Shown: positions 1 through 6,868, counted from the stretch's first letter. The stretch: 7,665 bases of DNA from Acidimicrobiaceae bacterium UBA7830 (GCA_002501485.1 DLTS01000043.1:1-7665), one strand, 5' to 3'. A program made the numbers and translations. The notes: generated by a model from the sequence alone, not told the origin.

Positions 1-246
1 ACCAGGTGTGTCCATGACCACGATGAACGCAGTTGCTCCACTGCTTTGTGCTTGATCGATCTGACGTTCGAGAAATGCCGCAATTCCGAGATCGATTGTC
101 CCTGATAAGTCGATGACGTGAACTTCGGTTGTTTCAGCAAGTGCTGGTCGAGAAAGCCCAGCGATAGTCATCAGTACTCCGAGAAGCACAAGCACTGAAC
201 GTGATATGAGTTGGCGAAGGCGATCGATGCTGCTCGTCTGGCGCAT
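1..246 (-). CDS. NfeD-family membrane serine protease, N-terminal part (cut by window edge)
   Basis: Only the first 82 codons are present; the reading frame is open at base 1. The product starts with a Sec signal peptide: basic n-region with several Arg, hydrophobic core around residues 18-30, and an Ala-x-Ala type site (PALA before ETTEV) near residue 37. The mature protein begins with the pattern of the ClpP/SppA-like domain of long NfeD proteins: a beta strand (VHVIDLSG), an amphipathic helix (FLERQIDQA), then a strand ending in MDTPG. In the family this domain is a serine protease facing outside the membrane, followed by membrane segments and an OB-fold domain; those parts and the catalytic Ser/Lys lie outside the window. 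The ATG sits one base after the TGA of the upstream PhyH-like gene, so the two are probably co-transcribed and translationally coupled. Family assignment is fairly secure; substrate is unknown. Confidence 0.8.
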   Translation of the reverse strand, partial: MRQTSSIDRLRQLISRSVLVLLGVLMTIAGLSRPALAETTEVHVIDLSGTIDLGIAAFLERQIDQAQSSGATAFIVVMDTPG

Positions 247-247
247 G

Positions 248-1075
248 TCAGTTGCCACCTGTCGGTTCTTGATCCCAGATCTGCCGAGAAGGTGAGTCGC
301 CGTAGAGCACTTCGGCTGGACTGCGCTTATCGATGTTGCCGGTCAGTCCGCGGTAGACCCCGAGTCCACAGAGTTCGCGAAGTTGTGGGGTGAACGTCGC
401 CATGATGTGCGGTGGGATTCCAAGTTGGATGTTTTCTTGCTGCCGAATGAACCCTGCGCAGTAATTCATTGCAATACCGATCCGAGTTTCGTCTGTGGTT
501 GTGTTCGCTCCCCCACCATGCCACAAGCTTCCATGCCAAATGAGCACACTGCCTTTCGGCATTTCAGCCGGCATGGTCCTAACGTCGGTTTCACCGTCTC
601 GGTAGTTGGGGTTCTGCCACAGATGACTTCCTGGCACGAGACGGGTCGCTCCGTTGTCTTCGGTGAAATCGGTGAGAGCCCACATTGAGTTACAGACGGT
701 CGCGATGTGCGGCTTTGCGAGCGGCTGCACTTGGTCATCCGCATGAAGCACTTGTGCGCGCTCTCCAGGGCCAATCGCAATTGATGCAAGACTCGAGATG
801 AGACATTCAGCACCGAGGACAGATTCGACGACTGGCAACACTGACGGGTGAACGGGCACTTGTTGCCAGAGTTCGCTGTATGCGAGCAAGTTGTAGGTCC
901 TGGTGGTGTGGTTTCCTTCGAATTTGTTGTTCGCAGGCCTGCGCTGCAGTTCGTCTTGTAGCCGCTCTACGTCGTCTCGCAACTCGTCGATAAGTTCGAG
1001 ATCGATCGCGTCGTTGATAATCGTGTATCCGTCTCGAGACAGTTGCTCGAAATGAGAATTCACGTCGATCGACAC
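248..1075 (-). CDS. PhyH-like Fe(II)/2-oxoglutarate-dependent dioxygenase
   Basis: A 275-residue protein of usual PhyH (phytanoyl-CoA dioxygenase superfamily) length. It opens with the typical N-terminal helix and strand (HFEQLSRDGYTII). The iron ligands are visible as His111-x-Asp113 (LHADDQ) and His186 (SLWHGGG), with Arg198 (DETRIGI) placed to bind the 2-oxoglutarate carboxylate. The strand around LVPGSH (147-151) is also characteristic. Family members hydroxylate or halogenate small organic substrates; the substrate here cannot be told. No signal peptide, so cytoplasmic. The start used is GTG at 1075; there is no in-frame ATG between it and an upstream stop, and no convincing ribosome binding site. 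A short upstream frame (1127-1080) with a good binding site may feed ribosomes to it, or may be the true N-terminus separated by a frameshift. The TGA is one base from the NfeD start. Confidence 0.88.
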   Translation of the reverse strand: MSIDVNSHFEQLSRDGYTIINDAIDLELIDELRDDVERLQDELQRRPANNKFEGNHTTRTYNLLAYSELWQQVPVHPSVLPVVESVLGAECLISSLASIAIGPGERAQVLHADDQVQPLAKPHIATVCNSMWALTDFTEDNGATRLVPGSHLWQNPNYRDGETDVRTMPAEMPKGSVLIWHGSLWHGGGANTTTDETRIGIAMNYCAGFIRQQENIQLGIPPHIMATFTPQLRELCGLGVYRGLTGNIDKRSPAEVLYGDSPSRQIWDQEPTGGN

Positions 1076-1136
1076 ACCATTAGCGTAGATCGTCGTCGGG
1101 CTGTAGGTTCGACGGGGCCTCGCTCATGAATTCTCA
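1053..1136. repeat. 10-bp inverted repeat TGAATTCTCA flanking the divergent starts
   Basis: TGAGAATTCA at 1053-1062 and its exact reverse complement TGAATTCTCA at 1127-1136 lie 64 bases apart on either side of the 50-base gap between two divergent genes. Each arm is inside the first codons of a gene. It could be a pair of regulator half-sites or chance; no known operator was recognised. Confidence 0.25.
1080..1127 (-). other. Possible 15-codon leader ORF or frameshifted N-terminus of the PhyH-like gene
   Basis: On the minus strand an ATG at 1127-1125 is preceded by AAGGTGAG (1140-1133), with the GGTGA core six bases from the ATG, a better ribosome binding site than the oxygenase GTG has. It opens a 15-codon frame (MSEAPSNLQPDDDLR) ending in TAA at 1082-1080, four bases before the GTG at 1075. 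The peptide looks like an ordinary soluble protein N-terminus. It could be a leader that delivers ribosomes by reinitiation, the original N-terminus displaced by a frameshift or sequencing error, or chance. Its ATG overlaps face to face with the ATG of the plus-strand lipoprotein gene at 1126. Confidence 0.3.
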
Positions 1137-1650
1137 CCTTCACCGTTGCATCATTGGCCTCGCGGCCCACACCCTTGTGATCGCTGGCTGCGCAGGAAGC
1201 AGCGATGTCGCTGAGACTGCCGTAACGGCCGAATCGTCGGGGACGGTCACTGTCGTTGAGACAACAGTTCCAACGACTCCGTCAACGGTTCCCCGAGCGA
1301 CGTGCCCAGAAGATGAATCAGGTGAACTACGGGCGGTCATCGAAGCGCAAACATTTGCGATATCACGGGGCGATTTCGTTGCCGCTCTCTCGTATTCCTC
1401 AGCGTCATTTCGTTCGAACACCACAGCCGAACAGTTCGAACGCATGATTTCTTATGAGTACGGGTTTCTATTAAGAAATCCGTCAATTTCAGTGGCGGCA
1501 TGCCAACTTATGGGTGATTCACGAGATCTTCTCGTTGAACTCGGCACCGAACGCCGCCATGTCATGGCGTATGTCCTCACTCCAGATGAAGGACAGTGGC
1601 GCATCGATGTTGCGGCTCTGCTCGGCGAATTTGATGGAATGACCGCATGA
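1126..1650 (+). CDS. DUF4864-like lipoprotein
   Basis: A 174-residue protein with a short lipoprotein signal: hydrophobic stretch about residues 9-20 and a lipobox IAGC with Cys22 as the lipidation site. A Thr/Val/Ser-rich linker (about 27-58) follows, then a globular domain (about 69-165) with the pattern of DUF4864: VIEAQTFAISRGDFVAAL, then a Ser-rich segment (YSSASF), then a helix leading to a FLLRNP segment, and a closing strand DEGQWRIDVAALL. That fold resembles NTF2-like small binding domains; its function is not established, so none is assigned. The start is the first ATG, giving a compact signal peptide; only a weak GGGG eight bases upstream could serve as ribosome binding site. The stop is 10 bases before the EEP hydrolase start, so the two probably form an operon. 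Lipoprotein call is firm, the domain call less so. Confidence 0.75.
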   Translation: MNSHLHRCIIGLAAHTLVIAGCAGSSDVAETAVTAESSGTVTVVETTVPTTPSTVPRATCPEDESGELRAVIEAQTFAISRGDFVAALSYSSASFRSNTTAEQFERMISYEYGFLLRNPSISVAACQLMGDSRDLLVELGTERRHVMAYVLTPDEGQWRIDVAALLGEFDGMTA

Positions 1651-1660
1651 GTGAGGCGAG

Positions 1661-2446
1661 ATGATTTGCGTGGCAACGTGGAACCTGTGGTGTCGACATG
1701 GCAACTGGCAAGAACGTCAACCAGCAATCTTTTCAACACTTGCCGCCCTCGATGCCGACATTGTTGGGTTGCAAGAGGCGAGCACAAAAGACCCTGACCA
1801 AGTCGCACAGCTGCGCAGCGAGTTGGGCTACCATGCCGCTGTCTCACCTGATAAAGAGCATGATCGCTGGGGAATCGCAAACGTGATTGCAAGTCGATGG
1901 CCGATCATCAGCCACGGTTGGGAGTATCTCGATGTTGGCGATATGCCCCCTCACCGGACGGTGTTGTGGGCACGCATCAACGCACCTGTAGGCGACCTCA
2001 TGGTCTACTGCACTCATCTCTCACATGGGTTTGACAACAGCGAACTCCGGCAGCGTCAGTTAGCCGAGATCTGTGAGCTCATCGTTGCCCAACGGGGTGA
2101 GGACAGCGATTCATACCCACCGATCTTGATCGGTGATCTCAACGCCGTTCCTGAAAGCGACGAGATTCGACGCCTGACCGGTCTAGGGCCGGCATATGTA
2201 GCCCGTTTTGTGACGACAGATGCGTGGGCTCAACGAGGTGAAGGGGTTGGCGCGACATACTCGTCGAACAATCCCTATGTCCTTGATTCTGCATGGCCCG
2301 AGCGACGTCTCGATTACGTAATGTCGGGCTGGCCGCGTTCTCGGCCGAAAGGCAACCCGGTCAGCGCTGAACGTTTTGGTATCGAGCCGGTGAACGGTGT
2401 CGTTGCGAGCGATCATTACGGCGTGATTGCTGAACTCGCCACGTAA
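1661..2446 (+). CDS. Endonuclease/exonuclease/phosphatase (EEP) family hydrolase
   Basis: A 261-residue protein with the full set of EEP-fold motifs of the DNase I / exonuclease III / sphingomyelinase clan. In order: TWNLW with Asn8, GLQE with metal-binding Glu39, NVIASRWP (74-81), THLS with His119, GDLN with Asp159 and Asn161, Asp187 in TTDAW, RLDYV with Asp218, and SDH with Asp251 and His252. All the residues expected for Mg-dependent phosphodiester or phosphomonoester cleavage are therefore present. Members act on DNA, RNA, phospholipids or inositol phosphates; the motifs do not tell which. There is no signal peptide or membrane segment, so it is probably cytoplasmic. The ATG is preceded by GAGG at 1653-1656. 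It follows the lipoprotein gene by 10 bases, and converges on the clostripain gene with only 29 bases between their ends. Confidence 0.88.
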   Translation: MICVATWNLWCRHGNWQERQPAIFSTLAALDADIVGLQEASTKDPDQVAQLRSELGYHAAVSPDKEHDRWGIANVIASRWPIISHGWEYLDVGDMPPHRTVLWARINAPVGDLMVYCTHLSHGFDNSELRQRQLAEICELIVAQRGEDSDSYPPILIGDLNAVPESDEIRRLTGLGPAYVARFVTTDAWAQRGEGVGATYSSNNPYVLDSAWPERRLDYVMSGWPRSRPKGNPVSAERFGIEPVNGVVASDHYGVIAELAT

Positions 2447-2475
2447 CTCGGCTGTTGTAGTGCCCTCAGGAACGG

Positions 2476-4503
2476 CTACGGCAGGGTGACGAATCCACCT
2501 TGAGCAGAGACGTTTCCTGCATAGTCGGTGATCACGAGTTCGACGTAGATCTCGAGACCTGAGTCAAGGGGTTCGAGATCGTAGATCAAGTTCGGAAGAT
2601 CTGCGTACAACCCAACTTCACTGAGGGTGAGCCATTCGGCGGTGCCATCTGGGTACTCGTTCAGCACGATGGGGAAGATCAGGCCATCAGGGTCAGCTGA
2701 AAGTTCACCGATCATTCCGTCATCGGTGAACTCGTAGTACACCTCACTGACGATGTTGCCTTCGGCATCGAGCGTCAATGCAAGTAAGAGGTCGTGGTAC
2801 GGGTCGTCGGTATCAAACTCTTCTGGTGGCATGTACCAAAGGGGTACATCAAAGAAAAGGAATCCTGACTCTTCATCGAATTCCATGTCGAGGTAGGCGT
2901 AGTCGGTGTCGATGCCGTCCGACAATGTGAGTGCTGTCAAGTCATAAAAGCCGTAGACCTCGCCGGTGCCGTCGCCATATGAGGTGTAATCAGCTGGCTC
3001 TTCTCCAATGAAGATGATCGATCCATCACTGTCATCGATTACCCCGTAAAGAATTTCGGCAGAAACGATGGAATTAGACCCTCCTTCAATGACGGTTCCG
3101 AAAACATTGATGCCTGAATCGTCAAAGAAGTATTCGATACCGATCTCTTCATCGAATGCGGCGGTGCCTGTAGAGGCGAGTCTCGATCCGCCATCGAAAT
3201 AGGAGTTGAGAACCATTGACCAGCCGGGCACTTCTCCAAGATCAAAGTAGTCACCATCGAAATAGTCAGACGATGGTGGGAAGTACACGCTGAGGCCGGT
3301 GGCCTTTGAAGTTGCAATTCCGCTGATCTCATGGATGACGACTGTCTCGAGCGCCCCCAGCACTGCGTCGGCTTCGGGGCGGACAGAAATGTTGTTCTCC
3401 GACAACTCGGTCATCAGAACACCGAGGTCCACTGCATTGGTTGCAAGTGACGGGTCAGGGCTATCACCAAACGCAAGTGAGTCTTGCCGGGCGGAGCCAA
3501 GTGCTGCGAGTAGAGCATTATCAGCAAACTCCATGACGTCACCGAGCTCTCGCAGTGCGGAATCAAGTTCGCCAAGTTTGGTGAGGTCAACTGCCGACAA
3601 CGTGATGTCGAATGCGGTACCAAAATCTTTTGCGTGCGCTTCATAGGTGTCGACGATCGTCGTTGCAAGTTCGGTAGCGGTGACATCATCTCCACTGCGG
3701 AGAATTTCGAGAGATGAGAAATCCCAGCCGTGACCTGGCTCAAGTTCTTCTGATGCAACCATGACATCGGCGAGGTCGCGCATGGCGTGAGCGACCTCGA
3801 AAGTGCCCATGAGGCAGGCATCAAATCCGATGAGGTCGAGTCGATCAACTCCGGTTGCATCGAGTCCTGCGGCGATCCCTTCACTTATTTCGGGGAGGGT
3901 GAGAATGTCTTCGCCATCGGTTTCGTCAGGACCCATACCGGGCCAACCGGCACCGTGATCCCAGATAATGAGCGCATAACGGTTCGCCGGGAATTGCCGG
4001 ATTCCAGCAGTCACAAATTCGGCAAGTTCGTCTGCAGACCCAGTGTTCACCTCTCCGAGATCAACTGATTGGAGTACCTCGTCTTTCCCAACGTGAATGA
4101 GTTGCGTGCCCTCGAAGTTCCCGAGAGGGCCTACCTCGTCATCCGAATATCCCGGATGTCGATCAATGAGGGAGACGATATTGAGGTGCTCATTTGATCC
4201 GGCCTCTGCCATTTCGAATATGTCTCCGACAGCAAATGGCTCAAGGTCATTGTCGCCCATGACATACACCAGGACCGTCCAATTGGCTTGTTCGCTGTCA
4301 TTTGTGATGCTGGCAATTTCTTCCTCGCCTGCACTTTCGTCGGAGGCGCCAGCGCCGGCCTCGGTTTCTGCCTCTCCGCTGCGGTCTTCATCAGTTTCTT
4401 CAACAATTTTGCCGGAGTCGTCAGAGGCTGGATCTCCGCCACAAGCAACCGCTCCTAGCCCAAGGATGAGAGCAAGTAGTAATGGACGAGTGCGAAACTT
4501 CAT
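2476..4503 (-). CDS. Clostripain-family (peptidase C11) cysteine protease lipoprotein
   Basis: About 675 residues from the ATG at 4503; a GTG at 4518 would add five. The ATG is preferred because it gives a classic signal peptide (MKFRTR, hydrophobic core to residue 20) ending at lipobox Cys21; neither start has a clear ribosome binding site. An acidic Glu/Asp/Ser/Ala linker (about 25-70) precedes the peptidase domain, which opens with WTVLVYVMGDNDLE (75-88). The catalytic His is His183 in IIWDHGAGW and the nucleophile is Cys230 in GFDACLMG. Asp228, two residues before it, matches the position linked in this family to cleavage after Arg or Lys. The C11 fold appears to end near residue 430; the last 240 or so residues are beta-rich and full of Asp, Gly, Tyr and Phe, and were not recognised. 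Expected to be surface-anchored. It is the last gene of the minus-strand block. Confidence 0.9.
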   Translation of the reverse strand: MKFRTRPLLLALILGLGAVACGGDPASDDSGKIVEETDEDRSGEAETEAGAGASDESAGEEEIASITNDSEQANWTVLVYVMGDNDLEPFAVGDIFEMAEAGSNEHLNIVSLIDRHPGYSDDEVGPLGNFEGTQLIHVGKDEVLQSVDLGEVNTGSADELAEFVTAGIRQFPANRYALIIWDHGAGWPGMGPDETDGEDILTLPEISEGIAAGLDATGVDRLDLIGFDACLMGTFEVAHAMRDLADVMVASEELEPGHGWDFSSLEILRSGDDVTATELATTIVDTYEAHAKDFGTAFDITLSAVDLTKLGELDSALRELGDVMEFADNALLAALGSARQDSLAFGDSPDPSLATNAVDLGVLMTELSENNISVRPEADAVLGALETVVIHEISGIATSKATGLSVYFPPSSDYFDGDYFDLGEVPGWSMVLNSYFDGGSRLASTGTAAFDEEIGIEYFFDDSGINVFGTVIEGGSNSIVSAEILYGVIDDSDGSIIFIGEEPADYTSYGDGTGEVYGFYDLTALTLSDGIDTDYAYLDMEFDEESGFLFFDVPLWYMPPEEFDTDDPYHDLLLALTLDAEGNIVSEVYYEFTDDGMIGELSADPDGLIFPIVLNEYPDGTAEWLTLSEVGLYADLPNLIYDLEPLDSGLEIYVELVITDYAGNVSAQGGFVTLP

Positions 4504-4553
4504 AGTCAATTTTTGCACACGCCACTAAACAAAATCGTTTCCGAGTGAGCAAG

Positions 4554-4901
4554 TTATGCCACTGGCGGCTTGTTGATTGGGTGGCTCCACTCGTTGAACG
4601 GCATGTTTGAGCCGAGCACCACGCGAGTTTGTGTACCAGCGAGCGTTCGATGAAGCCATCCCGCATCTGCAGTCACCATGCATCCCGGTTGAACCTGTGT
4701 TACCGCGCCTGTCTCATCGGCAAATGAGCCTGACCCGAAGACGACGATCGCCACGGAGTTGAATTCGTGCCAATGCAGCTCTTCATCGACGTCATGTGAA
4801 TCGTCGAATGCAAGTGAGTGATAGCCAAGCGATTGCACATAGTCGAGGGCTTTATGTTCGGTTAGCGGCTCGCGTTGGGTAAATGTCATCAAAGAACTCA
4901 T
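4554..4901 (-). CDS. Small single-domain cupin protein
   Basis: A 115-residue protein consisting almost entirely of one cupin barrel. Motif 1 is seen as HWHEFNSVAIVVFGSG (His43, His45, Glu46, Gly56) and motif 2 as QPGCMVTADAGWLH (Pro72, Gly73, His84). This matches the small Cupin_2-type subfamily with an H-x-H-(D/E)-F segment, in which His43, His45 and His84 are the likely metal ligands. A preceding segment (about 16-28, HKALDYVQSLGYH) is a short helix leading into the barrel. There is no signal peptide. The reaction, if any, cannot be inferred; such proteins can be enzymes or ligand sensors. A second ATG at codon 5 is an alternative start; neither has a strong ribosome binding site. It lies 54 bases downstream of the DsrE-like gene and about 50 bases upstream of the clostripain gene. 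Confidence 0.8.
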   Translation of the reverse strand: MSSLMTFTQREPLTEHKALDYVQSLGYHSLAFDDSHDVDEELHWHEFNSVAIVVFGSGSFADETGAVTQVQPGCMVTADAGWLHRTLAGTQTRVVLGSNMPFNEWSHPINKPPVA

Positions 4902-4955
4902 TCTTCGACCATATCCGACGGTCGTAGCAGAGCCCGACTGATGGGCAGTGACGAG

Positions 4956-5342
4956 TCAGAACGAGAGAACGACGTCGGCAGTTGCACTCATGGCGACCAC
5001 TCCTGGAGGGCCGCTCCACACTAAACCGTCTGGGTCCATGAGCACTTCGGCCGCATTATCTGGGGTGACTCCGACAACTGCTTGAGAGCCTGTCGAGCAG
5101 GCGATCTTTGCCCCTTCGATGAGGGTCTCCATCATTGTCCGGCATGTGCCTGATGGCATTCCAACCCGATCATCGAGACCGTCGATGAACTGTCCTTGCA
5201 GAAGTTGAACTGCGTGCGAGGCAAAGAAGACTTCGACTTCATTACCGCTGGTCACTGCTTCAGCTGCGCAGGCAATCGCGACTGCACATTTGCGAGGGTC
5301 GACGTCTGGATCTGTCGAGATCATAAAAAAGTATTTGGTCAT
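4956..5342 (-). CDS. DsrE-like sulfur-relay family protein
   Basis: A 128-residue protein starting MTKYFFMISTDPDVDP, the first strand and loop typical of DsrE/DsrF/YchN-like proteins. A helix (about 16-32) and the strand EVEVFFAS with HAVQLL follow, which is the usual second half-unit of the fold. Cys82 in KIACSTGSQAVVGV sits where the family keeps its sulfur-carrying cysteine; Cys19, Cys25 and Cys67 are additional. Family members form homo- or hetero-oligomers and pass persulfide sulfur, or have unknown roles outside that pathway. No DsrF, DsrH or TusA-like partner is in the window, so a sulfur role is only inferred. The start is fixed by GGAGG five bases before the ATG at 5342; an upstream in-frame TTG at 5375 would add 11 residues but is unlikely. 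Cytoplasmic. Confidence 0.82.
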   Translation of the reverse strand: MTKYFFMISTDPDVDPRKCAVAIACAAEAVTSGNEVEVFFASHAVQLLQGQFIDGLDDRVGMPSGTCRTMMETLIEGAKIACSTGSQAVVGVTPDNAAEVLMDPDGLVWSGPPGVVAMSATADVVLSF

Positions 5343-5347
5343 TGTTT

Positions 5348-5352
5348 CCTCC
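5348..5352 (-). promoter_or_regulatory. Strong Shine-Dalgarno site for the DsrE-like gene
   Basis: The minus strand reads GGAGGAAACAATG, placing a full GGAGG five bases before the ATG at 5342. It is the clearest ribosome binding site in the window and decides this start over the upstream TTG at 5375. Confidence 0.85.
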
Positions 5353-5443
5353 AATGGCGTACTCGGCGTAGGCAACTATCGATGAACCTTGAAGATTCTT
5401 GAGGACGATGAGCCGGGTCCGTTGATGAGAAGGTAGCAGTCGT

Positions 5444-6868
5444 CTATTCGGTGACGGTGATTGTTCCTTGCATGGAGGGGTGCGGGGAGCATCCGTAGGC
5501 ATAGGTCCCGACACTGTCAAAGGTCACCGAATGGGTGTCACCGTCTTGCAACCCTGATGAGGAGATCGACGCCGACCCGCTGAATGTGACGGTGTGGATC
5601 GCAGAGTCCAAGTTTGTCCATGTGACAGTGTCGCCAACTCGAACGGTTAGCGCTGAAGGGGAAAAGCTGAATCCGCTGATGTCGATCGAATAGTTCCCCG
5701 GTGTTGTGGGCGGCGGCAAGACAGAGGTTGGTGACGGAATTGTCGTAGTCGGAGTTGGAAGCTCTGCCAGTGATTCACATGGTTCGCCGTCGCCGTCAGA
5801 GTCAAGGAAAGCAACGTCGCCGTAGTGCGGGTAGTAGTAGTCGAACCAGGCTTTGGCTTCCTGATAAGAGTCAAAGTCCGAGCAGTTCTTAGTGTTGCCA
5901 GGGTTCGGCGGGATCCCATCATCGGTCGATGAAGGGGCGCTGGGTTTAGTTGCCGTTGTGGTCTGCGTGACAGCAGCAGTGGTCGATGGTGCCGACGTTG
6001 GCATCGTCGGGTTCTCGACCCACCAAGAAATCTGGCCTTCTTTCCCGCAGTACCCAAGCATCTCTTCAAGTGCATCAAACTCCGCTTGATCGACTGACAA
6101 TCCGTACGTGTACTTGACAGAGACAACCATGCGGGCTGTTATGCACCACACCGGTTGCATGGGCCTCCACTCTGCAACATCTTTATCGCTTTTGGATCGA
6201 TTCGATGAGGCAGACACCAACAGGAGGTTTCTCTCGTCGTTAGCGAACTCCTGTTTTTTTGAACGAGACCAATTCGCGCCGCCAGAATCATGAGCTTCTG
6301 CGAGGGACACGATGTGATCAACATCAAAAGATGAGGAGTTGTCTGTCGTCACACCATCGAACCATGAGTACCAAACTCCACCTGATACAGAACAGCTGTC
6401 GTAATCAAGAACTGCGTCCTCGAAGGCGTAAAGCATCACAAGGTCTTTACGGCTGTCACATCCACTTCCGTTCGTATCTCGCCAGTGAGGCCAACTGTCA
6501 CGGTCATACCCCGACCTCGGCTGCTCCTCTTCTAGCGAGATTGCTTCCAAAGTCATTAGCCAACGTTCAGTCTCGTCAATCTGGCCTTCTTCATTATCGA
6601 GAGACGCATTTGGAGATAAGGATGATTCGGACCCAGTCTCTGAGTTTGCTGTTTCGGAATCGGACTCTGCTGCTTCGACCGCAGTTGTTTCAGATCCAGT
6701 CATGTTGGCTGTTGTTTCGATCGTTGGCGTTGTCGACTCAACCTGCTCGGTTGATGTCGGCAGCCTTTCGGAACATGACGCGGCCATTACCGAAGCGGCC
6801 AGAACGAAAGCCAGCAAGCGAAGATCCCGCTTGGGCCTTTCGTCAAACCAGCCTTTCGGATTACTCAT
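5444..6868 (-). CDS. Surface lipoprotein: HNH nuclease + Excalibur + type 1 copper cupredoxin fusion
   Basis: About 474 residues from the ATG at 6868; a TTG at 6901 would add 11 but spoils the signal peptide. Order: lipoprotein signal with Cys32 (VMAASC); Thr/Ser/Glu linker (33-100); secreted HNH nuclease domain of the DUF1524/GmrSD-C type (about 118-275) with the motif DVDHIVSLAEAHDSG (Asp184, His185), then FANDERNLLLVSASSNRSK (Asn210, Asn223) and Lys226, Asp228, Lys229, plus Cys137, Cys159, Cys242 and Cys274 that could form disulfides; a Thr/Pro linker; an Excalibur calcium-binding segment (about 328-366) with DSDGDGEPCE and a Cys329/Cys364 pair; another Pro/Thr linker; and a C-terminal cupredoxin (about 390-474). 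The latter has VRVGDTVTWTN, His425, Cys460, His463 and Met466, a complete type 1 copper set. Expected outside the membrane, cutting nucleic acid; the copper role is unknown. It is first in the minus-strand block. Confidence 0.9.
   Translation of the reverse strand: MSNPKGWFDERPKRDLRLLAFVLAASVMAASCSERLPTSTEQVESTTPTIETTANMTGSETTAVEAAESDSETANSETGSESSLSPNASLDNEEGQIDETERWLMTLEAISLEEEQPRSGYDRDSWPHWRDTNGSGCDSRKDLVMLYAFEDAVLDYDSCSVSGGVWYSWFDGVTTDNSSSFDVDHIVSLAEAHDSGGANWSRSKKQEFANDERNLLLVSASSNRSKSDKDVAEWRPMQPVWCITARMVVSVKYTYGLSVDQAEFDALEEMLGYCGKEGQISWWVENPTMPTSAPSTTAAVTQTTTATKPSAPSSTDDGIPPNPGNTKNCSDFDSYQEAKAWFDYYYPHYGDVAFLDSDGDGEPCESLAELPTPTTTIPSPTSVLPPPTTPGNYSIDISGFSFSPSALTVRVGDTVTWTNLDSAIHTVTFSGSASISSSGLQDGDTHSVTFDSVGTYAYGCSPHPSMQGTITVTE

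Noticed and set aside
2447..2475. A terminator hairpin between the convergent EEP and clostripain genes
   Set aside because: Only short CCCT/AGGG pairing was found around this gap, with no T-run on either strand.
3414..3884. A 156-codon minus-strand frame inside the clostripain gene, and plus-strand frames of 90-145 codons opposite it
   Set aside because: They overlap a gene with clear catalytic motifs, and their translations show no recognisable pattern.
5343..5375. An 11-residue N-terminal extension of the DsrE-like protein from a TTG at 5375
   Set aside because: The strong GGAGG site lies inside the extension and is ideally spaced for the ATG at 5342.
5383..5406. An apparent palindrome CCTTGAAG...CTTGAGG downstream of the nuclease lipoprotein gene
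   Set aside because: The two halves are an imperfect direct repeat and do not pair as a stem.
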